Of a stretch of DNA of 64,000 bases, positions 1 through 7,296 are shown in pieces; position 1 is the stretch's first letter, and every line of letters begins with the position of its first letter. The stretch spans positions 1-64,000 of the forward strand of contig NZ_JAVHJU010000025.1 in NCBI RefSeq assembly GCF_031082405.1, in the 5' to 3' direction. The stretch comes from Amycolatopsis sp. A133 (GTDB lineage Bacteria; Actinomycetota; Actinomycetes; Mycobacteriales; Pseudonocardiaceae). The translations under genes were made by a program, and so were the position numbers. The notes beneath the pieces were generated by a model. That model saw nothing but the letters and a program-made list of their open reading frames with translations, made no database searches and was not told the origin of the DNA.

Positions 1-219
1 CTGGTCGGGTCCGACCGGGCAGCCCTCGCGCCAGCTGTTCCCGAGCCGTTCGGCGGTGACGGGCTTGATGACGGCCAGATAGGCCGGTAGCCCGCTGCCG
101 GCTGGAGCGGCGAGTTCCACGGTCTGGGGGCCGGTGGCCGCCGGTGCCGGCGCGGCCACGGCCAGGACCGCGGACAGGGTGAACGTGATGATGGCAAGAA
201 CTCTGGTTCTCAGTTTCAT
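1..219 (-). CDS. Secreted M15-type peptidase-like protein, N-terminal part (runs off left edge)
   Basis: The first 73 codons of a minus-strand gene lie here; the ATG is at 217-219 and the frame stays open to base 1. The N-terminus has a basic start (MKLRTR), a hydrophobic run of about 18 residues and an Ala-Pro-Ala stretch typical of a Sec signal peptide cleaved near residue 28, so the product is exported. The following residues (VTAERLGNSWREGCPVGP) resemble the region that precedes the catalytic domain in actinobacterial M15-family D-Ala-D-Ala carboxypeptidase-like proteins. The catalytic part is outside the window, so the family call is tentative while the signal peptide is clear. Confidence 0.55.
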   Translation of the reverse strand, partial: MKLRTRVLAIITFTLSAVLAVAAPAPAATGPQTVELAAPAGSGLPAYLAVIKPVTAERLGNSWREGCPVGPDQ

Positions 220-610
220 GATCACCCCACGCCTGGCCCGGGTGATCGGCTGTGTCGCCGTTGGATACGCCACAACGAAGCAACCTCGAGCGCACCGGCG
301 AATTTTCACGGCGCCGGCGGTTACGGGCGCATCGGATGCCGGGGATCGTCATCGTCGCCTGCGCCGCGCTGGCGCTGCCGCTGCCCCTGTCGCCGGCGCC
401 GGCGCCGGCGCCGCGCTGCCGCTGTCGCCTGCGCCGCGCTGCAGCTGCCGCCTGCGCCGGGCTGGCGCTGCCGCCTGCGCCGGGCCGCGCTGCCGCTGCG
501 CGATGCCGCCTGCGCCGCGCTGCAGCTGCGCGATGCTGCGACGGCACCCGATTCCCGCCGCCGGTGGTCACCGCGCCATTCTCGGGGCCCTCCCCCTCCC
601 CTCCCACCGC
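220..610. repeat. Gene-free stretch with GC-rich degenerate repeats (about 376-540)
   Basis: No convincing gene is seen between the left-edge gene and the Cad-type transporter. From about 376 to 540 the sequence is a patchwork of imperfect copies of a roughly 20-bp GC-rich unit built on CGCCTGCGCCGCGCTGCAGC and variants. All six frames across it give low-complexity Arg/Ala/Pro-rich translations, which I take to be non-coding. The promoter of the left-edge gene must lie in the proximal part, but no clear box is visible. Confidence 0.5.
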
Positions 611-1180
611 CTAGAACGCGCCGACCAGGATCAGCGCGCCGAGCGCGATCAGCACCACCGGCAGGACCACGTGGCCCCACCGCGCGAGGACCCGCGCCAC
701 GCCCGGACGGGTCGCCAGGAACCGGCCCGCGGCGCACCACACCGCCACGCCCGCCAGGAACACCGCCACGTAGCCCACCAGGCCCGCGGGCCCGGTCGCG
801 GCGAACGCCGGCACGTACACGCCGACGTTGTCGCCGCCGTTGGCGAAGCACACCGTCGCGATCCCGAGCAGGCCGGCCGCCTGCGCAGGCTCGTCGTCGT
901 CCTCACGCCACGCCCGCCAGGCCGCGCGGATTCCGAGCAGCACCGGGAGCACGCCCAGCCAGCGGACGGCACCGTCCGGCAGCAGCCCGGCCCCGAGCGC
1001 CCCGGCGACCGATACCGCCAGGATCGCCGCGAAGCCGAGGAACTGCCCGGCCACGACCTTGAGCTCGCCGCGACGTCCGGCCGCCTGGCCGAAGAACACC
1101 GCGAGCAGCACGAGGTCGTCGACGTTTGTCACCGCGAACATCGCCGCCGCGCGCCCCAGCAGTCCGGCGTCCACACCCAC
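611..1180 (-). CDS. Cad-family (CadD-like) cadmium/metal resistance transporter
   Basis: Product of about 189 residues with five or six hydrophobic segments. It shows the CadD-type signature near the N-terminus (VTNVDDLVLLAVFF) and a second Asn-Gly-Gly-Asp-Asn motif (FANGGDNVGVYVP) in the middle, both characteristic of the Cad family of small membrane transporters linked to cadmium resistance or quaternary amine export. The GTG at 1178-1180 directly follows a GGAG; GTG 1174 or an ATG 13 codons in are alternatives, so the exact start is uncertain. It is divergent from the GNAT gene, with only about 55 bp between them. Family assignment is good; the substrate is not shown by the sequence. Confidence 0.8.
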   Translation of the reverse strand: MGVDAGLLGRAAAMFAVTNVDDLVLLAVFFGQAAGRRGELKVVAGQFLGFAAILAVSVAGALGAGLLPDGAVRWLGVLPVLLGIRAAWRAWREDDDEPAQAAGLLGIATVCFANGGDNVGVYVPAFAATGPAGLVGYVAVFLAGVAVWCAAGRFLATRPGVARVLARWGHVVLPVVLIALGALILVGAF

Positions 1181-1234
1181 CTCCGCGGTAAAACCGCTTG
1201 GCGAAGGCCGGCGCGGCACAGGACGATTCTGCCC

Positions 1235-2170
1235 ATGCCCGTCGTCACGCGCCGCGGCTACACCGGTCCGGCGGACCTGCGCGCCATGCAGAGCCTGGCC
1301 CAGCGGATCTGGTCGAAGTCGAGTTCCTTGCACATCGGTGATCTCGCGTGGCAGCGGTTCCAGCACGCCGGCCGGGAAGCCGAATGGCCGACCGTGCTGT
1401 GGGAAGCGGATGGCGAAGTCGTCGCGTGGGGCTGGATTTCGCTACCCGGTGAACTGGCGCTGCTCGTGGATCCGGCGCGCCCCGAACTCGCGTCCGAGGT
1501 ACTCCGCTGGTTCGAAGACACCGCCTCCGCGGCCGAGCTCGCTGTCACGGTGCTCGACGCCGAGAAGCATGTCGTCGCCGCTCTGGAGCGAGGCGGTTAC
1601 GCGCTTCAAGAGAGCCCGGTTTTCCAGTCGTACCTGTCTCGCCTCCTCGTGGATCTGCCCGAACCGGTGGTACCCGGCGGGTTCACGGTCCGGCCGGCCG
1701 GCCGGGACGAGCTGGCCCGCCGCGTGGCGGTGCACCGTGCGGTCTGGCACCCGTCGAGGGTGACCGGACCGAGCTACCGGACCGTCATGGCCGCTTGGCC
1801 GTACCGGCCCGAGCTGGACTGGGTCGTGGAAGCACCCGACGGCCGGTTCGCCGCCCAGTGCCTGATCTGGCTCGACGAGCGCAATGCCGTCGGCGAGCTG
1901 GAGCCCGTCGGAACTTTGCCGGAGTTCCGTCGTACGGGGCTCGCCCGCGCGGTGTGCCTCGCCGCGCTGCTCGCGGCCCACCACGCCGGCGCTCGCGAAG
2001 CCGTCGTGTATCCGGTGATCGGTCATCCGAAATCCGTGGGTGCCCTCCCTCTGTATCGCGATCTTGGCTTCCGCCCGTATGCCCGCACCCTCACCTTCAC
2101 GCGGACCCGCCGTCGTATCCCTCCTTCCCCCGGGTCCGCGTCCCCGGAGGGCGCATACCGACGAACGTAG
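1235..2170 (+). CDS. GNAT-family N-acetyltransferase with two tandem GNAT domains
   Basis: A 311-residue protein, about twice the size of a single GNAT domain. The C-terminal half carries a recognisable acetyl-CoA-binding stretch (VGTLPEFRRTGLARAV, near residues 225-240) followed by the beta-alpha end motif (LPLYRDLGFRPYARTLTF). The N-terminal half looks like a degenerate GNAT fold ending near residue 135 with ALERGGYALQES. Two-domain GNATs of this layout include aminoglycoside and mycothiol-type acetyltransferases, but no substrate can be inferred. The ATG at 1235 follows the divergent Cad-type gene closely. A GTTGTCCAC/GTGGACAAC inverted repeat follows the stop. Confidence 0.85.
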   Translation: MPVVTRRGYTGPADLRAMQSLAQRIWSKSSSLHIGDLAWQRFQHAGREAEWPTVLWEADGEVVAWGWISLPGELALLVDPARPELASEVLRWFEDTASAAELAVTVLDAEKHVVAALERGGYALQESPVFQSYLSRLLVDLPEPVVPGGFTVRPAGRDELARRVAVHRAVWHPSRVTGPSYRTVMAAWPYRPELDWVVEAPDGRFAAQCLIWLDERNAVGELEPVGTLPEFRRTGLARAVCLAALLAAHHAGAREAVVYPVIGHPKSVGALPLYRDLGFRPYARTLTFTRTRRRIPPSPGSASPEGAYRRT

Positions 2171-2216
2171 CGCCCGGTCCGGCCGGCCTGTCCGTTTCGG
2201 CCCCGTCCGGCGGCCG

Positions 2217-2248
2217 GTTGTCCACATCTGGGTAAGCCTGTGGACAAC
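2217..2248. promoter_or_regulatory. Perfect inverted repeat made of two DnaA-box-like sequences
   Basis: Arms GTTGTCCAC (2217-2225) and GTGGACAAC (2240-2248) are perfectly complementary with a 14-bp spacer. Each contains TTGTCCACA in one orientation, which matches the DnaA box preferred in high-GC actinomycetes. It sits between the convergent GNAT and lyase genes, so it could equally be a transcription terminator stem, although no T-run follows. Confidence 0.5.
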
Positions 2249-2324
2249 CCGGTGGATTTCTTCGCCGGAGCCCCGAAACCGTCGGCACCGCGCGATAGTG
2301 TCGAGACGGGGGGACCCCCGCGGG

Positions 2325-3773
2325 TCAGGTGAGCGTCGCCAAGTCGTTGAAGAAAGCGGCCCGGCACACGGCAATCAGGCGCTCGACCTCGGGTCCGAGC
2401 GGTCGATCCCCGTCCAGCGGCGGCACCACCGACCGCACCCACCCGTACCCTGCGCGCAGCCCCGGCACCCCCTCGCCACCGGCCAAATGCCGTGCTTGAG
2501 ACGCCGTGATCAGCTCGCAAGCCGTGATCGCAAAAAGGTGCGAAGCCGCCGCGCGCAGCTGTTCGCCCGCCGCGGTCGCAAACGCTTGCACGTCCTCCTG
2601 ACCGGCCGAGGTGTCGATCGAACCGAGCGTTGCCGGCGCCGCGAGCCGGCGCAAAGCATGCAATTCGCCGGCCGCTCGCTTGTGCAGCGGCACCAATCCC
2701 GCCTGCGGCCCGGGATCCGCGGTCAGCTGCGACGGCAACCCGCTGAACCGCTCGTCCAGCAGGCGATGCGTCCGCTGCACCGAAACTTCGCCGAGGTGCA
2801 CGAGCGCGGCCGTCACTGCGTCCATCCGCAACCCGAGGTCCACCGCGTGATAGGCGGTTCCCGGAACGAACGAACCGTCGACGAACGACGGCGAATCACC
2901 CGGCATCGTTCCCCACCGGCGCTGCGTCTCGTGCAAGTCGCCGTTGACGCGGGAGGCGTGCGCCAGCGCCCGTGGCGCGACCCGCACCGAAAGCGGGGCC
3001 TGGACCAGATCGGGCCGCACCGGGCCGATGCCCACCAGTCCGGTCAGCTCGTGCAGCACCGTCCGCAGGTGGTCGTCGCCGCCCGCCATGACCGGGGCAA
3101 AGACCTCGCGCGGCGCGCCGAGCACGTCGATCGCCATCGCCGAGGTGAGCGTCTGCAGGTCGATCAGCTGCTGGGTCTCGGTCCAGCCGCGCTGCGCGTG
3201 CATCACCGCCAGCGGAGAACCCTGAAGCAGCGAAGCACCTTCTTTCGGCCCCAAGACATAAGGCGTGACCCCACGGGCAGCGAGTGCCGAAGCGGCCGCT
3301 ACTTCGGCGCCGCGCTCCAAGACCGTGCCGATGCCGAGGAACGTCTGGAATGCATGGGACAGCGCGATGATCTCGCCCGAGCTGCCGAGCCCGAAGCGCG
3401 GGACAGCGGGCGTGAAACCGTCGTTCAAGCGGTCCACCAGGAACTGCACCAGCTCCGGGCTCACCCCCGACCACGGCTGCAGGAAGTCGCGCAGCCGGAC
3501 GACGAGCAGCGCGCGGACGTCCTCGGGCGGCAGCCACGGCGGACCGCCGACGGCCCGGCCGATCAGCAGGTTGCGCTGGTGTTCGGCTTGCTGCCGCGGA
3601 TCGAGGGCGACTCCCGCGAGGCGGCCCATCCCGGTGTTGACGCCGTAGACCGGCTTTTCCCGCTCCGCGAGCGCTGTCAAGAGTGCGTTCCGGCGTCGTG
3701 TCAACGTCTCTACCAGCGGTTTGTCCAGAACCAACCGTTCACTGTCAGCGAACTCGCTGTCGGAGACGATCAT
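2325..3773 (-). CDS. Aromatic amino acid lyase (histidine ammonia-lyase-like) with atypical MIO motif
   Basis: The 482-residue product has the length and fold markers of the HAL/PAL lyase family: the substrate-pocket motif PVYGVNTGMGRLAG (Tyr43), long helical segments and a conserved Gln-rich stretch near MHAQRGWTETQQLIDLQ. These enzymes eliminate ammonia from aromatic amino acids using an MIO cofactor formed from an internal Ala-Ser-Gly. Here the equivalent stretch reads RFGLGSSGEIIALSH, so Ala is Ser131 and the usual Asp after Gly is Glu. Whether MIO forms is therefore open, and a non-histidine substrate or an altered reaction (aminomutase, inactive homologue) is possible. The ATG overlaps the stop of the cyclodeaminase-like gene by ATGA, so the two are translationally coupled. 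It is the last gene of a three-gene operon. Confidence 0.85.
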   Translation of the reverse strand: MIVSDSEFADSERLVLDKPLVETLTRRRNALLTALAEREKPVYGVNTGMGRLAGVALDPRQQAEHQRNLLIGRAVGGPPWLPPEDVRALLVVRLRDFLQPWSGVSPELVQFLVDRLNDGFTPAVPRFGLGSSGEIIALSHAFQTFLGIGTVLERGAEVAAASALAARGVTPYVLGPKEGASLLQGSPLAVMHAQRGWTETQQLIDLQTLTSAMAIDVLGAPREVFAPVMAGGDDHLRTVLHELTGLVGIGPVRPDLVQAPLSVRVAPRALAHASRVNGDLHETQRRWGTMPGDSPSFVDGSFVPGTAYHAVDLGLRMDAVTAALVHLGEVSVQRTHRLLDERFSGLPSQLTADPGPQAGLVPLHKRAAGELHALRRLAAPATLGSIDTSAGQEDVQAFATAAGEQLRAAASHLFAITACELITASQARHLAGGEGVPGLRAGYGWVRSVVPPLDGDRPLGPEVERLIAVCRAAFFNDLATLT

Positions 3774-4777
3774 CGGTAGGGCAGCATGGTGCCGACGCCG
3801 GAAGCCTCGGCACGGGTGAGGATCATGTTCGCCACCGCAACGTCCGTTGTGGACAGTCCGCGGTGCCAGAACAGGATCCGTTCGGCGTCGTGCTCGCGGC
3901 CGGGTTTGCTGCCCGCCACGATGTCGCCGATCTCGGCGTGGACCCGGTCCGCGGTGAGGAGGCCGGCGTTGAGCTGCGGGCGCAGGGCGCCGAACCGCGG
4001 GTTGCCGGACCGCGATTCGCGCCAGTCGTCGACGACGACCTTGTCGATGTCGTCGAGCAGCGTGAGCTCGAGCGCGCTGATCGTGCCGTAGGGCACCAGG
4101 AAGGTGCCCGGCCGGAGGAACTCGCGGCGCACCAGCGCCTCGGGTTCGACGAGCCGGGAGGCCTCGACCTGGATGTCCGCGCCGTCCAGGGTCTCCTCGG
4201 CCGTGGCGCAGACGCGGACGTCCTTGCCGAGCCGCTCGGACAGCCGGCGGCCGAAGTCCTCGCGTGACTCCGGGCGCTTGCTGGTCACGCGGATCTCGGC
4301 GAAGTCGAACAAGGAGTCCAGCAGCACGACGTTCCACCAGGCGGTACCGCGGGCGCCGATGTGCCCGAGCACCCGGGCATCCGGGCGGGCCAGGTACTTC
4401 GCGCCGACGGCGGTCATCGCGCCGGTGCGGGCCTCGGTGATCATCGTGCCGTCGACGATCGCCCGCGGCATGCCGGTGTCCGGGTCCAGCAGGAGGATCA
4501 ACGCCATTTCCGAAGGGAGGCCCCGTTCGAAGTTCCCCACGAAGTCACCGACGACCTTCACGCCACTGACCTGCTTCGCGGACAGGTGGCCGCGGAGGAT
4601 GTTGAAGTGGCCCTTGCCGCCGTTGTCCGGCACGAGGTGCGTACGCGGTTCGAAGACGACCTGACCGCGGCCGTGGTCGGCGAGCACGTCCTCGACCGCG
4701 CCGACGATGTCCGCGTCCGTGACGTCGAGCGCGTCGATGTCGGCGCCGGTCAGGTACCGGAGCCAGACGGACGTCAC
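3770..4777 (-). CDS. Ornithine cyclodeaminase / mu-crystallin family protein
   Basis: A 335-residue NAD(P)-binding protein of the OCD family. N-terminal residues around KVVGDFVGNFERGLPS and the LDPDTGMPRAIVDGTMITEARTGA segment match the substrate and dinucleotide-domain entry of this family, and the Rossmann core follows (GHIGARGTAW, near residue 140). Members include ornithine and lysine cyclodeaminases, archaeal alanine dehydrogenase and SbnB-type opine-like dehydrogenases, so the reaction cannot be fixed from sequence alone. The GTG start shares GTGA with the stop of the YbaK-like gene and its own stop overlaps the lyase ATG. The context suggests a small amino-acid-modifying pathway rather than general ornithine catabolism. 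Confidence 0.85.
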   Translation of the reverse strand: MTSVWLRYLTGADIDALDVTDADIVGAVEDVLADHGRGQVVFEPRTHLVPDNGGKGHFNILRGHLSAKQVSGVKVVGDFVGNFERGLPSEMALILLLDPDTGMPRAIVDGTMITEARTGAMTAVGAKYLARPDARVLGHIGARGTAWWNVVLLDSLFDFAEIRVTSKRPESREDFGRRLSERLGKDVRVCATAEETLDGADIQVEASRLVEPEALVRREFLRPGTFLVPYGTISALELTLLDDIDKVVVDDWRESRSGNPRFGALRPQLNAGLLTADRVHAEIGDIVAGSKPGREHDAERILFWHRGLSTTDVAVANMILTRAEASGVGTMLPYR

Positions 4778-5316
4778 CGGGCGAGGTCCTCGATGACCTC
4801 GGCGCCGGGCAAGGCGGCCAGTGCGGCGCCGGAGATCAGCAGCTTGCTGCCGCGGATCCCGCTGCCGATGACGAGCTCGGGCGCGTCGGCGACGCGGCGA
4901 TCGAGCAGGATGGGCCACTCGGCGGGCAGGCCGACCGGCGTGATGCCGCCGTACTCCATCCCGGTCAGCGAGACGGCTTCGTCCATCGGGGCGAACGACG
5001 CCTTGCGGACGTCGAGGCGGCGCTTGATGACGCCGTTGACGTCGGCGCGAGTCGTCGCGAGCACGAGCGCGGCCGCGAAGCGGACTTCGCCGGCGCGCTT
5101 GCCGGCGACGACGACGCAGTTCGCGGACGCCTCGAGCGGCGAGCCGTAGGCCTCGCAGAAGGCGGCGGTGTCGGCGAGCGACGGGTCGATCTCCGCGACG
5201 CCGACGGCGTCCGGGTCGGCGAGCGCGGCCAGGGCCTTGGCCACGGGCTCGGCGAGCAGGTCAGTACGCGAGGGGGCGGGAACGACGGTGAGGCTCCCGG
5301 CGATGGTCCAGGTCAC
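4774..5316 (-). CDS. YbaK/EbsC-family (aminoacyl-tRNA deacylase-like) protein
   Basis: A 180-residue single-domain protein. The core CVVVAGKRAGE (Lys near residue 73) and the later GGITPVGLP segment are the classic YbaK/ProX landmarks; the domain hydrolyses mischarged aminoacyl-tRNAs such as Cys- or Ala-tRNAPro. It is the first gene of the operon with the cyclodeaminase-like and lyase-like genes, joined by a GTGA overlap. That placement is unusual for a housekeeping editing factor and would fit protection against a non-proteinogenic amino acid handled by the two downstream enzymes; this is inference. The ATG is preceded by a (CGGGG)14 tract beginning about 60 bp upstream. Confidence 0.85.
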   Translation of the reverse strand: MTWTIAGSLTVVPAPSRTDLLAEPVAKALAALADPDAVGVAEIDPSLADTAAFCEAYGSPLEASANCVVVAGKRAGEVRFAAALVLATTRADVNGVIKRRLDVRKASFAPMDEAVSLTGMEYGGITPVGLPAEWPILLDRRVADAPELVIGSGIRGSKLLISGAALAALPGAEVIEDLAR

Positions 5317-5375
5317 GACCCCATTAAAACAGCGCCCCCGCCGCGCTGGACGGGGGTGGGAAGGAGGTGCACCGG

Positions 5376-5445
5376 CGGGGCGGGGCGGGGCGGGGCGGGG
5401 CGGGGCGGGGCGGGGCGGGGCGGGGCGGGGCGGGGCGGGGCGGGG
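5376..5445. repeat. Pentanucleotide tandem repeat (CGGGG)14
   Basis: Fourteen uninterrupted CGGGG units run from 5376 to 5445, followed directly by AAAGA. The plus strand can form several stacked G-quadruplexes. The tract lies 60-130 bp upstream of the YbaK-like start, in the probable promoter or leader of that minus-strand operon, where the sense strand reads CCCCG. Such simple repeats change length by slippage, and copy number can be misjudged in assemblies. Confidence 0.95.
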
Positions 5446-5464
5446 AAAGACTCCCCCAGCGCAG

Positions 5465-5625
5465 ACCGGAGAGGGAAGGCGGCTCCCCGGAGCTCACTCG
5501 CAGCAGACCGAAGCGGGAAAGCGGCTCCCCGGAGCCAACCGAAGCGGGAAAGGCAGCTCACCCGGGGCCAACCGGAAGGCGGATCACCCGCCGCAGAGAA
5601 GGCAGCTCACCCGGCACGAACGCCG
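5465..5625. repeat. Degenerate direct repeats of about 30-40 bp next to the CGGGG tract
   Basis: Four to five imperfect copies of a unit built around GAAGCGGGAAAGGCGGCTCC and CCGGAGCCAACC follow the pentanucleotide tract (clear copies near 5465-5495, 5507-5537 and 5538-5570, decaying to about 5625). No frame gives a plausible protein. Together with the CGGGG tract this fills the 350-bp gene-free space between the YbaK-like gene and the DUF2516 gene. Confidence 0.6.
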
Positions 5626-5668
5626 GCAGACCGGGCGCACACCACGCACACCAGCGCCGGGCCGGAGC

Positions 5669-5962
5669 TCACCAGCTGGAGCCGCCGCGTTGGACTTCGA
5701 TCAGCTTCGGGCGGACGTCCACGATGTAGACCAGGGCCGCGGCCATGGCGGGCACGTAGAAGATCATCCCGGGGCCCATCACGGGGAACAGCACCATGGC
5801 GAGCGTCGCGCCTCCGGTGATCAGCATCCAGATGGGCTTGGTCTTGCGGTCGGCCGCGGAGTAGGCGTCGGCGCGCTGGAGCAGCGCGTGCACGAAGGCG
5901 AAGAGCCCGACCAGCGCGCTGCCCCAGTGGATGACATTGAGGATCCAGATGGCGACTAGCAC
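5669..5962 (-). CDS. DUF2516 family membrane protein
   Basis: A 97-residue protein with three hydrophobic segments (near residues 1-25, 45-62 and 66-85) separated by a basic loop (DAYSAADRKTKPIW). It matches the small actinobacterial DUF2516 family, which in mycobacteria lies next to hbhA (the Rv0474-Rv0475-Rv0476 order), exactly as here. No function is established. The GTG start has no obvious ribosome-binding site; a TAAGCT hexamer about 10 bp upstream suggests a leaderless transcript. A strong terminator separates it from the hbhA-like gene. Confidence 0.85.
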   Translation of the reverse strand: MLVAIWILNVIHWGSALVGLFAFVHALLQRADAYSAADRKTKPIWMLITGGATLAMVLFPVMGPGMIFYVPAMAAALVYIVDVRPKLIEVQRGGSSW

Positions 5963-5995
5963 AGCGACAGCTTACGGCAAACCGCCCGAACGACC

Positions 5996-6031
5996 CCGGC
6001 CCCGCCACCGGGGGTCCGGTGGCGGGGCCGG
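5996..6031 (-). terminator. Strong hairpin downstream of the hbhA-like gene
   Basis: Perfect 14-bp arms (5996-6009 and 6018-6031) with an 8-nt loop lie 16 bp beyond the stop of the hbhA-like gene. No T-tract follows, as is common for actinobacterial terminators. It would separate the regulator/hbhA transcript from the DUF2516 gene. Confidence 0.75.
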
Positions 6032-6046
6032 GTGTTCACGGCGATG

Positions 6047-6736
6047 TCACTTGTCGGTCTTCGGCGCGGCCGGCTTCTTGGCGGCGGTGCCGGTGGTGGT
6101 CGACGTGGTCGTGCGGCGGGCCGGGGTGGCCGTCTTCGGGGCCGTCTTGTTCGCGACCCGGCGGCTCGCCGAACGGGTCTCGTGGGCGACGTCGTCACCC
6201 AGCTCCTCGATGGCGTCGGCGGTGTCGCCGGCGACCTCGGTCACCTTGCGGGCGGTCTTCTCGCCGGCCGAGCGGGTGCGCTTGGTCACCTTGGCCAGCA
6301 CGCCGTCGACGCGCTCGCGGACCTCGCCCCCGACGACCTCGACCTGGCCCTGCGCGGTGGTCAGGGCCTCCTCGAGCTGCTCGATGGCCTTCTTGACCTG
6401 CGGCTGCGTGGCGAGCTTGTCCCACGCCTGCTCGCCCGACTCGGCCAGCTTGTTGTACAGCTTGAGCGCGGCCTCGGTGTACTCGTCGATGACCTTGCGG
6501 AGCTCGGCCGGGTCCAGCTTCTCGCGGAGGCTCTCCACGTCGGTCGGCAGCTCCTGCAGGTTCTTGCGGGCGGCCTCGCTGCTCTTGGTCACGTTCTCCT
6601 TGGCCTTCGCCACGGCGTCGGTGACGGCGTGGGTGGCCAGGTTGCCGGCGCCGAGCGCGGCGAGCAGCGGGGTGCGGACCTGGTCGAGGGCGGTGGTGAC
6701 GGCCTTCTTGACGTCTTCGGTCTTGGGGGTGGTCAT
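6047..6736 (-). CDS. hbhA: Heparin-binding hemagglutinin (HbhA)-like surface protein
   Basis: A 229-residue protein with a predicted long coiled coil over residues 20-150 (Glu/Lys/Ala-rich, few helix breakers) and a C-terminal tail rich in Lys, Ala, Pro and Thr (residues 180-229, with KKPAAPK near the end). This is the layout of mycobacterial HbhA, whose Lys-rich tail binds sulfated glycans and whose coiled coil mediates oligomerisation. In a non-pathogenic actinomycete it more probably acts in cell-surface or lipid-body organisation. Its ATG overlaps the stop of the XRE regulator by ATGA, so the two are co-translated, and the DUF2516 gene follows, matching the mycobacterial locus order. Confidence 0.8.
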   Translation of the reverse strand: MTTPKTEDVKKAVTTALDQVRTPLLAALGAGNLATHAVTDAVAKAKENVTKSSEAARKNLQELPTDVESLREKLDPAELRKVIDEYTEAALKLYNKLAESGEQAWDKLATQPQVKKAIEQLEEALTTAQGQVEVVGGEVRERVDGVLAKVTKRTRSAGEKTARKVTEVAGDTADAIEELGDDVAHETRSASRRVANKTAPKTATPARRTTTSTTTGTAAKKPAAPKTDK

Positions 6737-7191
6737 GCTGACTCCTTGGGATACGCGGCTGAAGATGTGTGCGGGGTCTCCGCGGCGGGAGAGGCGGCCG
6801 GCCGTGCCGCGGCGTTCTCCCGGCGGAAGGACTCGTAGACGTCGAGCAGGACCTGTTTCTGCCGTTCGGTCAGCTCGGCGTCGGCGCGGATCGCGTCACC
6901 CACCGGCCCGCCCGTCGGCAGGTCGAGGATTCCGGCCTGCACGTACAGCGCTTCCGCCGAAATGCGCAGGCCCTTGGCGATCTGCTGCAGGATCTCCGCG
7001 CTGGGCTTGCGGACCCCGCGCTCGATCTGGCTCAGGTACGGGTTGGACACGCCGGCGAGCTTCGACAGCTGGCGCAGCGAGATCTTCGCGGTGTTGCGCT
7101 GCTGGCGGATGTACTCGCCGATGTCGGAAGCGATGTCCGCGACCTTCTCCATGGGACTGCCGGATCCTGACGTCCCACCGGTGTCTGTCAT
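6733..7191 (-). CDS. XRE-family transcriptional regulator (Rv0474-like)
   Basis: A 152-residue regulator with one Cro/C1-type HTH near residues 30-85 (ISLRQLSKLAGVSNPYLSQI then ERGVRKPSAEILQQIAKGL) and a short C-terminal helical part. The ATG at 7191 is preceded by AGGAGGTGAC, an excellent ribosome-binding site; a TTG seven codons upstream is less likely. It overlaps the hbhA-like gene and is therefore its presumed regulator. A perfect palindrome 50 bp upstream (7241-7261) is a good autoregulatory operator candidate, and it also faces the divergent methyltransferase gene. Confidence 0.88.
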   Translation of the reverse strand: MTDTGGTSGSGSPMEKVADIASDIGEYIRQQRNTAKISLRQLSKLAGVSNPYLSQIERGVRKPSAEILQQIAKGLRISAEALYVQAGILDLPTGGPVGDAIRADAELTERQKQVLLDVYESFRRENAAARPAASPAAETPHTSSAAYPKESA

Positions 7192-7240
7192 CCGGTCACC
7201 TCCTCGCGACAAGTTCGACGGTACGCCCGAGTGCTAGCTA

Positions 7241-7261
7241 TTGCAAGCACCTTGCTTGCAA
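7241..7261. promoter_or_regulatory. Palindromic operator candidate between XRE regulator and methyltransferase genes
   Basis: Arms TTGCAAGCA (7241-7249) and TGCTTGCAA (7253-7261) are perfectly complementary with a 3-bp centre. The site lies in the shared 105-bp divergent promoter region, 50 bp upstream of the XRE gene and 36 bp upstream of the methyltransferase ATG. Binding by the adjacent XRE protein is inferred from position. Confidence 0.65.
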
Positions 7262-7296
7262 CCATCGGGTGTGACGCTCACCGCTACCGTGGTCCC

